A stretch of DNA of 64,000 nucleotides from NCBI GenBank assembly GCA_964035575.1, contig OZ037835.1, positions 1,860,001-1,924,000 of the forward strand. The letters are read 5' to 3'. A program made the position numbers and the translations under genes. Positions 10,226 to 19,685 of this stretch are shown here, piece by piece. Origin of the DNA: Rhynchopus sp. YZ270_cl-10. Taxonomy: Eukaryota; Euglenozoa; Diplonemea; Diplonemida; Diplonemidae. Below the pieces are notes generated by a model. That model was given only the letters and a program-made list of their open reading frames with translations. It ran no database searches and was not told the origin of the DNA. Each line of letters opens with the position of its first letter. Position 1 is the stretch's first letter.

Positions 10226-11099
10226 GTTCTTGTGCACATCTTTGTATGTGTTCAAGAACTTTGTTGTCAGACCGGCCTTGCCGCCACATCCTAGTAGGGA
10301 GTTGTGCTGTCTGTATACTACTTTGGGATACTCATGTTGTGTTTTTTGTTTATTTTGTTATTTTCCTTTTCTTTGTAATTTTATTCTCCTGGTACGGGTC
10401 ATCTGGGCAAGCGTCGCTCAACCAATGATACGTGGACGCCGTTATTTATTACGCCAGATACAAGTTAGAATATCACGTTTTCATTTTCTTTTCAGCTGAT
10501 TTTCCTTTTCTAGTGTTTGTCGACCAGTGGTTGTTTCTCGGTAACTGATCATTATTTGAATTCACCACGACTCTTTGGTCCTTATTCATGTCGGTTCTCG
10601 GTCCTCGTACTTTTTAGGGCTACATGCTTTATGTACTATTTATAATATTATGTAGTTATGTATTTTCCAAGTAGACCCGACTACCCGATGTTTTACATCA
10701 TTTTCTTTTACTTTTAATCCTACCTTTTAGCGAAAAACACCCCCACCCTCCCCAATACAGAAATCTGTTTTTGTCAGACTGCCCCCCTGTTTTGGATACG
10801 GAGTGCCTTTTGTTTTAAATAAAAAGTATTTTATTGCTTTTATCTATTCAAAAAAAAACATATTTATTTATCAAAAACCCCAACCTTTGTGTGTAGCAAC
10901 ACCTGTATAGTTCCCTGTTTCCTTTTTACCCCCACCCCTCCCATTAGATACATGTTGCCAAACCCCTTTTATGTAAATTCCAAATCTTCCCCCTCACAGA
11001 AAACGCAATGAGTAAGACAAGGAGGCGTTATATATCTGTGGGCGTCGGCCTAAAAGTAAGCGACGGAGGAGAGAAACCGTCAAGGACTACGTTTCACCC

Positions 11100-11345
11100 C
11101 CATTGTTGTTCCCACCCCCTCCCCTACGAGTTCCATGGGGGTCGCTACTGGCGTTAATCAACCTATCAAAAAAGGCTACAAGAGACAAAACAAAAGTAAC
11201 AAGAACGGAACTTCGTATTGTAAAAAGAATTCCCCATCTCGCCTCTTACTTCCCTCCAGAACCAGCTGGGCACCAATACTGGAAATACAGTAAAACCACA
11301 CAGTCTAAATTTTCCCCTGTCTCTCCCGTGTTACTGGGGGGCTAA
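11100..11345 (+). repeat. Dispersed repeat, copy 1
   Basis: This segment shares TACGAGTTCCATG, AGAACGGAACTTCGTATTGT and CCAGAACCAGCTGGG with the reverse complement of 19125-19375. It has no evident coding potential and no poly(A). The family is unknown. Confidence 0.55.
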
Positions 11346-11377
11346 TACAAGAGGGTAGGGCCACCTGAACTTTGGAG

Positions 11378-13095
11378 TTTTAACCCTTTAGACCCCAAGC
11401 CGTTTTTTCGACCCACTTTTGAGTTTTGGTTTTTTGGGCTCTCCAACCGGTAAAGGGACCCCGATGCAAATTTTTGATCGTACCTGGCCGCAATTGAAAG
11501 ATTTTGAACACAGCTTCGAATTCCATTTTTTTAAGTTTTTTTTTGAAAAAAAATATTCCCCTCAAAATGAGGTAAGCATAAAATCCGCCTTTCGGTTTTT
11601 TTACTCGTCCAGCAGAGCGAGGGAATACCCGTAAATTATTGCTGTCCGAAAATGGCGTTATTTGAAAGATTCGCCACAAAATCTTTTCAAAGAAAAAAAA
11701 ATCGAGCAAAAAGTCCTAGTAGAACCCAACTTAGATGAGTGTAACTCTGTTAGCAGAGTGTCTAAAAATCGATTTCCCTAACAATTTACACTGAAACACC
11801 ACTACACAACGAAAAAAGGCGATTTTTTCACGTTTTTTGGCATCTACAGGCCCGAAACACCCCCAGAATGGGTCAGAACGACCCTGTGAGCCGAAAATTC
11901 ACAAAAAAATCACCCTAAAATACGAAAAAATAGTGAAAACCCGGCTTCTAGTGTGTTTTGGGTGGGAATAAGGCAAAGGATAGTCAGAAAAACAGTGATT
12001 TTGGTGGCAGTCCTCACGAACTTCCAAAGTGCACTCAGATGCACAAAAGTTTTCGATTCTTGCTTCTTTTGACAGATTTGACATCAAATCTTTCCAAATA
12101 TGTAAAAATCTTTTCACGAAAATGAGTAGAACCCTACTTATCAACCCTACTAGCCTTACGACCTTAGCAACGTACACCCCGTGATTTTGGTGGTAAAATC
12201 TCACCAAAATCCGAGGAAATCACAGATGCATAAAAGTTTTCGATTTTTGCGTATTTTGAAAGATTTGAACGAAATCTTTCCACACAAAAAAAGTGTTCTC
12301 ACGAAAACGAGTAGAAAATTTTTGATCACATGGAGACTCTGAAAAGTGACCCTTTTTTCGTACTTTTCCACGCTCCCCGGCATCCAAGGAAAACTCAGAT
12401 GTATAAAAGTGTTCTTAGATGGCGTATTTTGAAAGATCGGTGAAAAATCTTTCTGAACAAGATAAAACAATAAGCTCGCGTTTCTTTTATCGAACAGATT
12501 TTATTCTCCGCCCCGTACCCAAAACGTAAACACCACTTTGAATCAGAAAAAATATCTTCCTCTCCTTTTTTCTTCCACACGCGCTGGTTTTTTGTATCTC
12601 GCTAATTTTTATCAAAAAGCTTTCCCTAGTTTCGACGCGAAACGTTTCCTCATGTATTGCACGGGAAACAATATATATGTGACAAACAGGTGCAGGGTGG
12701 TTCCGTGCATATCATAGAACCTGGCACCTTGTGTGTCTTCCAAAAACCAAAAGCGTTGTGTGTGAAGTTTTCAAGTAAGGAAAAATAAAAAAAATATAAA
12801 AAAATGTTTTTCTGAAAATGAGTAGAACCCCAGTAATAGCCTAGTGGTATTAGGAGGGTTATTTCAGGGGGTTTTGGTCAAAAAACATGATTTTCCGTGG
12901 CAGCTCCGCCTTCCCCCCAGCATCCAAAAAAATATTAGATGCACAAAACTTTTCGATTCTTGCTTCTTTTGAAAGATCGGCGCAAAATCTTTCAAAATAT
13001 AAAAAATGTTTTTCCAATTTTGAGTAGAATATTCCTAATTGTATGGCGCCATTCTGCTACCCATATACGGGTACTTGGGGTCTAAAGGGTTAAAA
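11378..13095. mobile_element. 1.7-kb element bounded by 22-bp inverted repeats
   Basis: Perfect inverted repeats containing AACCCTTTAGACCCCAAG lie at 11378-11399 and 13074-13095. Between them are about five diverged ~200-250-bp tandem units, each with a core like AAAAGTTTTCGATTCTTGC followed by TTTTGAAAGAT and AAAATCTTTC. Positions ~12457-12680 within it are an ankyrin-spacer remnant. No transposase ORF or clear target duplication is seen. It is either a non-autonomous DNA element or an inverted-repeat-flanked satellite. Confidence 0.45.
12457..12680. repeat. Ankyrin-spacer remnant inside tandem repeats
   Basis: GCTCGCGTTTCTTTTAT, CGTAAACACCACTTTGAAT and TTTTTATCAAAAAGCTTTCC match the 3' spacer of ankyrin gene A3 (7680-7980). 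The following GAAACGTTTCCTCATGTATT matches window positions 2-18, tying this fragment to the ankyrin array. Confidence 0.6.
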
Positions 13096-13344
13096 AAGCA
13101 AAAAAGATTCGCCAATTTTACATATGGTCCTGCAGCCAACGCAGGGAAAGAATAAATCAATTCTAGAAAACACTTGTGTTTTCTAGTTTTTACAGGTTGC
13201 TGTTCCGGCCACCTTAAGAACCCCCCTCAGTCCCCCTCCCCCCTGCTTCTTTTCAAAAAAGCATACAGAACATTAAGTTGATTGTTTCCTTTTTGATAGT
13301 CGTTGTTATTGTGCACTCACAAAAAGTGTTCTTTTCTTTCTTTT

Positions 13345-13432
13345 AGCCCTTGCTCCTTCTGATGAGCGCGGTCAAAGGGCTGTTATCCTGGTCAAGGAGC
13401 AGACCGCCGAAACCAGACCTTTTTTTTTTTTT
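13345..13432 (+). ncRNA. Compact structured-RNA-like segment with T-run
   Basis: Within 63 nt there are three perfect complementary pairs: AGCCCTT 13345-13351 with AAGGGCT 13375-13381; GCTCCTT 13352-13358 with AAGGAGC 13394-13400; GCGGTC 13368-13373 with GACCGC 13402-13407. They interleave, so they imply a pseudoknot or alternative folds. A T-run (13420-13432) follows, as in Pol III terminators. It also contains CTGATGA and GAAAC at hammerhead-like positions, but stems I and III are missing. No known RNA family is assigned. Confidence 0.3.
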
Positions 13433-14628
13433 ATACCCGTTTGCTAACGACATCAAAAAATAAAGACCCCTTTTTTTTATTGGGGGGTTTTTTCTTTTTC
13501 CCTAATGCTTTCAAATTTTATTTGAAAGTATATGAATTTGCTTTTTCCCCTTTTTTATCAAACATTTTTCTTTCCTTGTAGTGAGGCTTCAACAGGAATT
13601 AGTCGCCATCTCAACAAAGAAGCGCACCTACCTCTCAACTTACAAAGTACTACAATGAAATGCAATACAAAACAAACAGAGTAGCAAAAACAAGAACAAA
13701 AACAAAACAAAGTTGAAACAAACTTTTTCAAAACTTTTTCAAACCCCTCCCCCCTGATGGATCCGACCAAAAACCGGTTTTTTTTAGAGGGTGTAGAAGC
13801 TTCGCCCAGCCGAAAAAACGTTTTCTTTGGAAAGATCGGACACTTTTTGGGGGGTGTATATGCTCAGCGAAGCGTTAAACCCTTAGAGACCCTGACACCA
13901 GGGTGTCACGAGTACCCCTTTTATACACGTGTTTCTTAAGGGTTCTACAGGGTTCTGCAGGCAAAACAGGCGTTTTGGCCAAAAACCCGGTTTTTCAAGC
14001 AGGTAACCGGGTTTGCGGCTTGGGAAACATGCCAGCGAGCTGTGAGAACCATGCATGGGCCACACACGGCACGAGTTGCGTTTGGTAACCATACGTTAAC
14101 GCGTGTATCGCATGTACATAGCGTTGTGTGTATCGTATACGAAGACCGTTGTGTGTAACGCACGTGTAGACCGTTCCGTTATCACAACCACACGAGCCAG
14201 CGAAGTGGCACAGCGGCGCAGGTGTGGCGTACACGCGATGGCGTTAAACCCGTAGCATGCTTTAGGTGCACACGAACCGTGTATCGCTTATGCATAGCGT
14301 TGTGTATATCTTATACGTAGAGCGTTACGTGCAAACCATACACAGACCGGTTGACACACCAGCCAGCGAAGTGTTTTCAAGACCGTCAACTCAAATGATG
14401 ATATGGGTGATTCAGTGCTTCCACAGAATCGACACCTTTTGGTGTGTCTCAACCAAAAACCAAATCAATTTAAAACGAGAATTTTTTGAAAGAGAAAATG
14501 TGTGAGACGTTCAGCTTAAAACCAATACGCGTCCCCCCCACTCCCCCACTCCCCCACTCCTCATTTTTCCTCTTCTTGAGCGTTAACCCATTCCTTCTTT
14601 GCTCCAAAATCCTACCAAAAACTTCAGA

Positions 14629-14685
14629 ATGAACACCCACGTATGTCTTCGTCGCCGACTCGAACGTCACATAGTGGACACTTGA
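14629..14685 (+). promoter_or_regulatory. Short upstream ORF overlapping the 5-phosphatase start
   Basis: An ATG at 14629, just after a pyrimidine-rich stretch ending TTCAG (14627), opens an 18-codon frame that overlaps the main ATG (14643) out of frame and stops at 14685. If the mRNA begins at or before 14628 this uORF would be translated first and could damp expression. Confidence 0.35.
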
Positions 14686-16178
14686 AAAAGGCAGGGGGGA
14701 CTTTGGTGAAGCGCAATCAGACACGATGGTTCGAGCTGAAGGGGGCAGAGCTCTTCTACTTTGCCAGCAAAGGCGACCCGGAGGAGAAGGCACGAGGCGT
14801 CGTGGCGCTGCGTGACGTTACTACGCTAGAGGGAGCCGACGACGACACGCTGCAATGGACGCTCTCAGGACGCCGCCTGGCACATCCCTACACCCTGCAC
14901 GCGTCGACCCTCCCCGACAAACGAGCATGGGTACAAGCCCTCCGTACCGCCATCCGCGCCACCAAAGAGAAGCGGAGCTGCAAAGATGCGACCTTTGCCC
15001 TGCCTGCCGACACCTTTCTCGTCCGTTGCTGTACCTGGAACGTCGCGGAAAGCGTGCCGTCGAACTTCTCTGCTTCTCAGCTTGGCGACTGGCTGACCGG
15101 ATGCAACCTAACCCCAGACACGCCATCATGGGTGGAAGTGGATCTGAACAAGCCTCGAGTCATTTGTGTGTGTCTGCAGGAGGTGGATATGAGCGTCTCG
15201 GGTGTTGCCACGGATGCCATAGAGAACTTGAACCTAAAACGTGAGCGGGACAATGACAAGGCAGAGCAGTGGCGGGCTGCGTTTCTCTCTGCAGTCACAC
15301 CCTTGGGATATGTCGAATCTGGCTACGGGCATGAAGCCTCCGTTTTCCTGCAGGTCTTTACGCAAAAGGACGTTACCATTAAGGACGCAGAGGTGTTCAT
15401 GTGGCGCGGACGTGTTCTCAAAGGGTTGGTGGAGGCGGGGAACAAAGGCAGTATTTCCTTTCGGTGCAGCATAGACGGTGTGTACTATGGGTTTGTAGGG
15501 AGCCATCTTGCGGCCCACCCTGAAGGCAACGCGAAACGAAACCGGATGTACCATGACACGCTGCAGGAAACAGAATTCGCGACCGCTCCACGGCGTATCC
15601 TGGAGCACGACTACGTCTTCTGGTGTGGCGACCTGAACTATCGTCTCACCGGGGATGAATACGAAACGGGGACACGAAGCGACGCAGTGCTGTCTGCCCT
15701 TCGAAAAGACATCCCGAGCGCCATCGCGAAGCACGACCAGCTCTGTCTGTCCAGGGCAGGGGACGGTGAGTCTGGCGCCTTTCAGGTCTTCCACGAAGCT
15801 GGCATCACCTTCTTCCCTTCGTACAAGCTGTTTCAGAAGGAGATGAAGGATGCAGTGTGCTCCGAGCAGTACAACATCAAGACCGAGACGCACCACATCC
15901 CGTCCTACACGGACCGTATTTTGTACTACACACGGGGGTGTCGCCCGGATGCGCTGCTGCGGCTGTGGCGTCCTCCGCCCCTCGTCGCACACAAACTCCC
16001 GCAGCACCCAGACCGTGCACGCCCTCTTGGCCGCATCCCCGACACTGCACCACACCTTCCCAAGGAGATGGGGGCAGTGGGTGTGGTCTGCCTCGATTAT
16101 TACGACACCATGGTGCACACAGACCACAGACAGGTCTACGGGCTGTATGTAGTGACCAACCCCACAGCAAAGGGGTAA
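14643..16178 (+). CDS. PH-domain inositol polyphosphate 5-phosphatase
   Basis: 511 residues. A PH domain spans ~10-106 (SGHLKKAGG ... RWFELKGAELFYF ... WVQALRTAI). An inositol polyphosphate 5-phosphatase catalytic domain spans ~125-505. Family signatures are present: TWNV (~131), QEVDMS (179), GSHLAAHPEGN (~287), WCGDLNYRL (~325), PSYTDRILYY (~419) and HTDHRQVYGLY (~491). These include the Mg2+/phosphate-binding and catalytic positions, so the enzyme should be active. Such enzymes remove the 5-phosphate of PI(4,5)P2, PI(3,4,5)P3 or soluble inositol phosphates, and the PH domain would recruit it to membranes. No CAAX box or transmembrane segment is seen. The gene is single-exon. Fragments of it are scattered downstream (28244, 44573, 51981), indicating it took part in local segmental duplication. 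Confidence 0.93.
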   Translation: MSSSPTRTSHSGHLKKAGGTLVKRNQTRWFELKGAELFYFASKGDPEEKARGVVALRDVTTLEGADDDTLQWTLSGRRLAHPYTLHASTLPDKRAWVQALRTAIRATKEKRSCKDATFALPADTFLVRCCTWNVAESVPSNFSASQLGDWLTGCNLTPDTPSWVEVDLNKPRVICVCLQEVDMSVSGVATDAIENLNLKRERDNDKAEQWRAAFLSAVTPLGYVESGYGHEASVFLQVFTQKDVTIKDAEVFMWRGRVLKGLVEAGNKGSISFRCSIDGVYYGFVGSHLAAHPEGNAKRNRMYHDTLQETEFATAPRRILEHDYVFWCGDLNYRLTGDEYETGTRSDAVLSALRKDIPSAIAKHDQLCLSRAGDGESGAFQVFHEAGITFFPSYKLFQKEMKDAVCSEQYNIKTETHHIPSYTDRILYYTRGCRPDALLRLWRPPPLVAHKLPQHPDRARPLGRIPDTAPHLPKEMGAVGVVCLDYYDTMVHTDHRQVYGLYVVTNPTAKG

Positions 16179-16891
16179 CACGAGGTGCACGACGAAGTGA
16201 GTTGACTGTGGTTTTGCTGTGTCGTTGGCTTACAACGGTGAAAGCCACAAAGTACAACCATGGTCATTTATTTGACTGTTGTGAGAGGGGTGGAGAGTGG
16301 GGTGGGGTGGGGTGGGGGCAAAAGGCGGGTTAAAAATGTTGGAAGCAAAAAGGAAGAACAAAACAAAGTAGTTTTCAACAGGGATAGGCTCCGAGTAACT
16401 AGACAATGGCATTGACCCATTTCTAAAATGTGGTGCATGGGTGAGAAATGTGCAGAGCTTTGTGTGCGAAACGAAAGGAAAACATGGTGCTTAGGGAATC
16501 GCACCGACCCTGTTCCAACAATGTAACAAAAGTCCAAAAAGGTAAATTGGGACAGTGCCCGAGAGGGCTGTTGTATTTCAAGTCAACTTTTGTGGTCTTT
16601 CTTCCTGGTGTGGTTCAGTGGCCAGGTGGTGTCGTGTGTTGAGGAAACCCGAGTGGTTCGCAAATAAGACCCCCGATCACCCCACACCCTTCTGCACATT
16701 TCCAACAAAAGCGATGAGTCCTTAGGAGCGTACCTCTTCTCGAAGTACGCAACGACATGTTTTCCATCAAAAGGCCCCCCTACCTCCACCTGTTTTCACA
16801 CACCTATCACCCTTCTCCTCGTTGTTCACCCACCACAGCCCCAACTCCCACAACCCCACCACACAACAGAGCAACACAGAAGGAAGACAAA
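16179..16891. other. Spacer between 5-phosphatase gene and LRR gene 1
   Basis: Non-coding. It contains a G/T-rich purine block (GGGGTGGGGTGGGG ~16296) and, at its end, the pyrimidine tract and AC-rich leader conserved before LRR genes (CCCCAACTCCCACAACCCCA, then GCAACACAGAAGGAAGACAA). The whole interval recurs at 28331-29043 without differences in the stretches I compared. Confidence 0.6.
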
Positions 16892-17962
16892 ATGGAAGTA
16901 GTTATCAAAGACTGTGCAGACAACTCGTACATGATCGAGGTGGGTGTGGGTGACACAACGGAGACGATGCGGCAGAAGGTGGCGTCTGCAGTGGGGTTGG
17001 CTGAGGACAGCTTCCACATGGGCTTCGGAGGGAAGGAGGAAGGAGACGACATCACGCAGCTGAGTGCTGGAGACGCAGTCGTGTTGACGAAAAGTAAGAA
17101 GTTCGTGGCCAGAGCAGCACTTCATGCGTTGGGTGAGAGGGACATCACTGCAGAGAGGCTGGAGACTGTGGAGGATCCTGAGGTGGCGTGTTTGCTTCTG
17201 CAGGCGGAGGTTGCGACTGTCATTCCGAATAAGTTCTTGGCACAGACATCATTAACAGCACTTGATCTGAGTGCTGTGTCCTGTGTGACGGAAATTGGTG
17301 ATAAGTTTCTTCACCGGTGCACATCGTTGACGAGCATCGACCTGTCTGGGTTGACACGCCTCACGCGGATTGGTCTCTACTTTCTTGCCAACTGCAGCAG
17401 CCTCACAGCAGTGGACTTATCATCATTTCGCAATGTTACACACATTGCCGGATGCTTTCTTGCACATTGCACCAGCCTCACATCAGTGGACTTATCACCA
17501 CTCAGCAATGTTACACAAATTGATGGCTACTTTCTTGCGGACTGCAGCAGCCTCACAACGGTGGACTTGTCGCTATTTCGCAATGCGACAGTAATACATG
17601 ATCGGTTTCTTTACAACTGCAGCAGCCTCACAGCAGTGGACTTATCTCCACTCAGAAATGTTACTCAAATTGATGCTCACTTTCTTGCCTACTGCAGCAG
17701 CCTCGAAGTAGTGGACTTAATACCGCTCAGAAATGTTACTCAAGTTGGTACATACTTTCTCACCGACTGCAGCAGCCTCACAGAACTAGACCTGTCGCCA
17801 CTCAGCAGAGTTACGTACTTTGGTTTACTTCCTGCTCACAACTGCACTTCGTTGAGGAGCATACACCTTGGCGGCTGCAGCAGTGCTGTGTCCAGTCGAG
17901 TACGTGAAGGCGAGCTGAAGGAGTATGTGGTTGACGCACGTCCTCGCTGCAGTGTTTCGTAA
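16892..17962 (+). CDS. Ubiquitin-like + LRR protein, family member L1
   Basis: 356 residues. The start (MEVVIKDCADNS) is the ATG shared by all nine paralogues; the open frame extends upstream but that part is spacer. Residues ~1-65 align by eye to a ubiquitin-like beta-grasp fold (VVIKDC..YMIEVGVGDTTETMRQKVAS ... FGGKEEGDDITQLSAGDAVVL). A short helical linker (ARAALHALGE ... ACLLLQAEVATVIPN) precedes nine 25-residue leucine-rich repeats of the form SSLTAVDLSPLRNVTQIxxxFLxxC, similar to BspA/Treponema-type LRRs. It carries the short C-terminal tail (DARPRCSVS). No signal peptide or membrane anchor is seen, so it is probably cytosolic; a recognition or adaptor role is inference. Confidence 0.85.
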   Translation: MEVVIKDCADNSYMIEVGVGDTTETMRQKVASAVGLAEDSFHMGFGGKEEGDDITQLSAGDAVVLTKSKKFVARAALHALGERDITAERLETVEDPEVACLLLQAEVATVIPNKFLAQTSLTALDLSAVSCVTEIGDKFLHRCTSLTSIDLSGLTRLTRIGLYFLANCSSLTAVDLSSFRNVTHIAGCFLAHCTSLTSVDLSPLSNVTQIDGYFLADCSSLTTVDLSLFRNATVIHDRFLYNCSSLTAVDLSPLRNVTQIDAHFLAYCSSLEVVDLIPLRNVTQVGTYFLTDCSSLTELDLSPLSRVTYFGLLPAHNCTSLRSIHLGGCSSAVSSRVREGELKEYVVDARPRCSVS

Positions 17963-18298
17963 AGAGCCACATCAGAAGCTACGGAAGCAACGTAGAGCAG
18001 CTCCGCTGTGACAGCTGCTTCACTCAGCTGCACAACTCGCTCAGGTGTGCCTTCGAATATCGCCGCCCCTTTGGTCCCCATCTCGACGGCAGCGGCCTCA
18101 CCCACGCATTCTCTTTCAGGATGCACGACAAAATAGATTGACGATGCTTTTGCTGTGGGGTGGATGCGTACAACTAACAAACTCACCCCCTGTTTCGTTT
18201 CCCGTTTTCCTGTGTGGGTGAAGATAGCTATTGACACCGTAGTACTTGCCGTTGTGAGAGGGGTGGGGTGGAGAGGTGGGGTGGGGGCAAAAGGCATG
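17963..18298. repeat. LRR-gene 3' flanking module, first part
   Basis: This module follows several LRR genes (also 31959-32260, 46573-46905, 48346-48630) with landmarks CGTAGAGCAGCTCCGCTGTG, CCCATCTCGACGGCAGCGGC and CCTGTGTGGGTGAAGATAGC. After L1 it breaks off at GGCATG (18298), and its continuation (TTTTTGTTTCATAAAAAGCT) is found only at 26478, so an 8.2-kb block has been inserted. The minus strand shows an open frame discussed in the findings. Confidence 0.65.
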
Positions 18299-18322
18299 TT
18301 TTTTTTTTTTTTTTTTTTTTTT

Positions 18323-18814
18323 ACTGGTTTTCTTCCTTGCTTTCGTATTTTTTGTTTTCTTTATCTATGTGGATCCCCCCCAGTGAACCGTTAGGGACCC
18401 CGCTCTGCCGTGGCAGTCGTGGTTAGCGTTGTCATGTTTGTCTGTAGCACACAAGTAAGAAGAGAGACTCTAGGTCTCATTGGCGTCTGTTTCTCAAAAG
18501 TTTGGTTGTTGTTCTACTCTTGTGGGTTGCCGTTAAACGGAAGCGCCTCCCCATTTACCACGAAAATCGGGGGGAACATACAGGCTGCACAGATCTCCCC
18601 CCACTATGTGGCAGTCGAGCCTTGTTACGTGGCTCCCTGGCCTGACTGCGAACTCCGCGCAACCTCACACGAGGTTAACCACGGAGTCAAAAGGAAAAAA
18701 AAAATATGTTAAAAAAAAAAAAATTTATAAAGTGCACCCAAGCCCCGGGGCCTGGGCACTTTATAAATTAAAAGGAAAATCAATGATTTGTTTTTTTTTG
18801 TTTTTTTTTTTTTG

Positions 18815-18879
<65 letters not shown>

Positions 18880-19634
18880 GTGTTGTTCAACTTAGCCCAA
18901 GGCTCGACTTTTTTTTTTCCACATCAAACTGGACAGGGCGAGGGGGGTACGTTTACTATGCACATGAAAAGCACTTGGTCCGAGCGAAGCGAGGGCCAGA
19001 TGTCTTACAATCTGTACAGTGCCGGTTAGTTAGAACGAGGCACAAAAGTGAACAAAACTAGAGATGGATTGTTATTGTCATCAGCACAGTCAGCACCATT
19101 GACAATTGAGGAAAAATGGAGTATTAACATGGGAGAGGCAGGGGAGAAGACAGACTGTCCAGTCAGTGTGGTTTTACTTAGCGTTCCAGTTTGGTACCCA
19201 GCTGGTTCTGGAGGGGGGGGGGGGGGATGTTTTCTTTTTACAATACGAAGTTCCGTTCTTGTCACAACAAGCGTCCTTTTTGTTCTTTTTGTCCTTGTAG
19301 TCTTTTTTGATAGGGTAATTAACGCCATTAGCGGTCACTCATGGAACTCGTATGGGAGGGGCTGGGGGGGGGGGGGGAGGGAGGGAGGGGAAAGGGAATT
19401 CACAGATTACCAAACACATCATCTTACTCACGAGTCCTTTTTTTTTTTTTTTTTTTTGTTTTTTTTCTGTTTTTTTGTTGTTTTTTTTTTTTTTTGAAAA
19501 GTAAAAAGTATGTTTGAAAGTGTAACACACGTCTTCGTAGAAGACGGCGTTCCGCACATGTATTGTCTTCGCAACCGTCAGTTGCGCTGGTCGTGGTGCC
19601 GCAGGTACATCCTGGGCTTGCTTTTTGTTCGTGG
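18323..19634. other. Low-complexity interval with T-runs and a hairpin
   Basis: No gene is seen. It contains long T-runs (about 18806-18878, 19440-19458, 19480-19496). A hairpin at 18723-18770 has arms AATTTATAAAGTGC and GCACTTTATAAATT meeting in a G/C-rich tip. The second copy of the dispersed repeat also seen at 11100 lies at 19125-19375, in the opposite orientation. Confidence 0.5.
19125..19375 (-). repeat. Dispersed repeat, copy 2
   Basis: The reverse complement shares AGAACGGAACTTCGTATTGT and CCAGAACCAGCTGGG with 11100-11345. The G-run at 19215-19226 (C-run on the minus strand) is an expansion relative to copy 1. Confidence 0.5.
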
Positions 19635-19660
19635 TTTTTTTTTTTTTTCTTGTCTTTATT
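19635..19660 (-). terminator. LINE-A polyadenylation signal and A-tail
   Basis: On the minus strand, 28 nt past the ORF2 stop, AATAAA (19655-19660) is followed six bases later by a 14-nt A-run (19635-19648). This is the expected 3' end of a poly(A)-primed LINE. Confidence 0.6.
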
Positions 19661-19685
19661 GTTTCAAGTTTTGGCCGGCGTCTCC

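Larger units (their letters stand above)
9686..14642. other. Long non-coding, repeat-rich interval
   Basis: I see no credible host gene here. The interval holds the structures listed separately: a foldback element (9798-10225), a dispersed repeat (11100-11345), a 22-bp inverted-repeat pair enclosing diverged tandem repeats (11378-13095), an ankyrin-spacer remnant, and a compact structured segment (13345-13432). Positions 10230-11090 are AT-rich and featureless. Positions 14090-14360 hold degenerate CGTTGTGTGTATCG-like repeats. Confidence 0.55.

Noticed and set aside
13352-13413. Hammerhead ribozyme (CTGATGA ... GAAAC)
   Set aside because: The core motifs and a stem II of 6 bp are there, but no stem I or stem III partner or GUH cleavage site could be found on either side.
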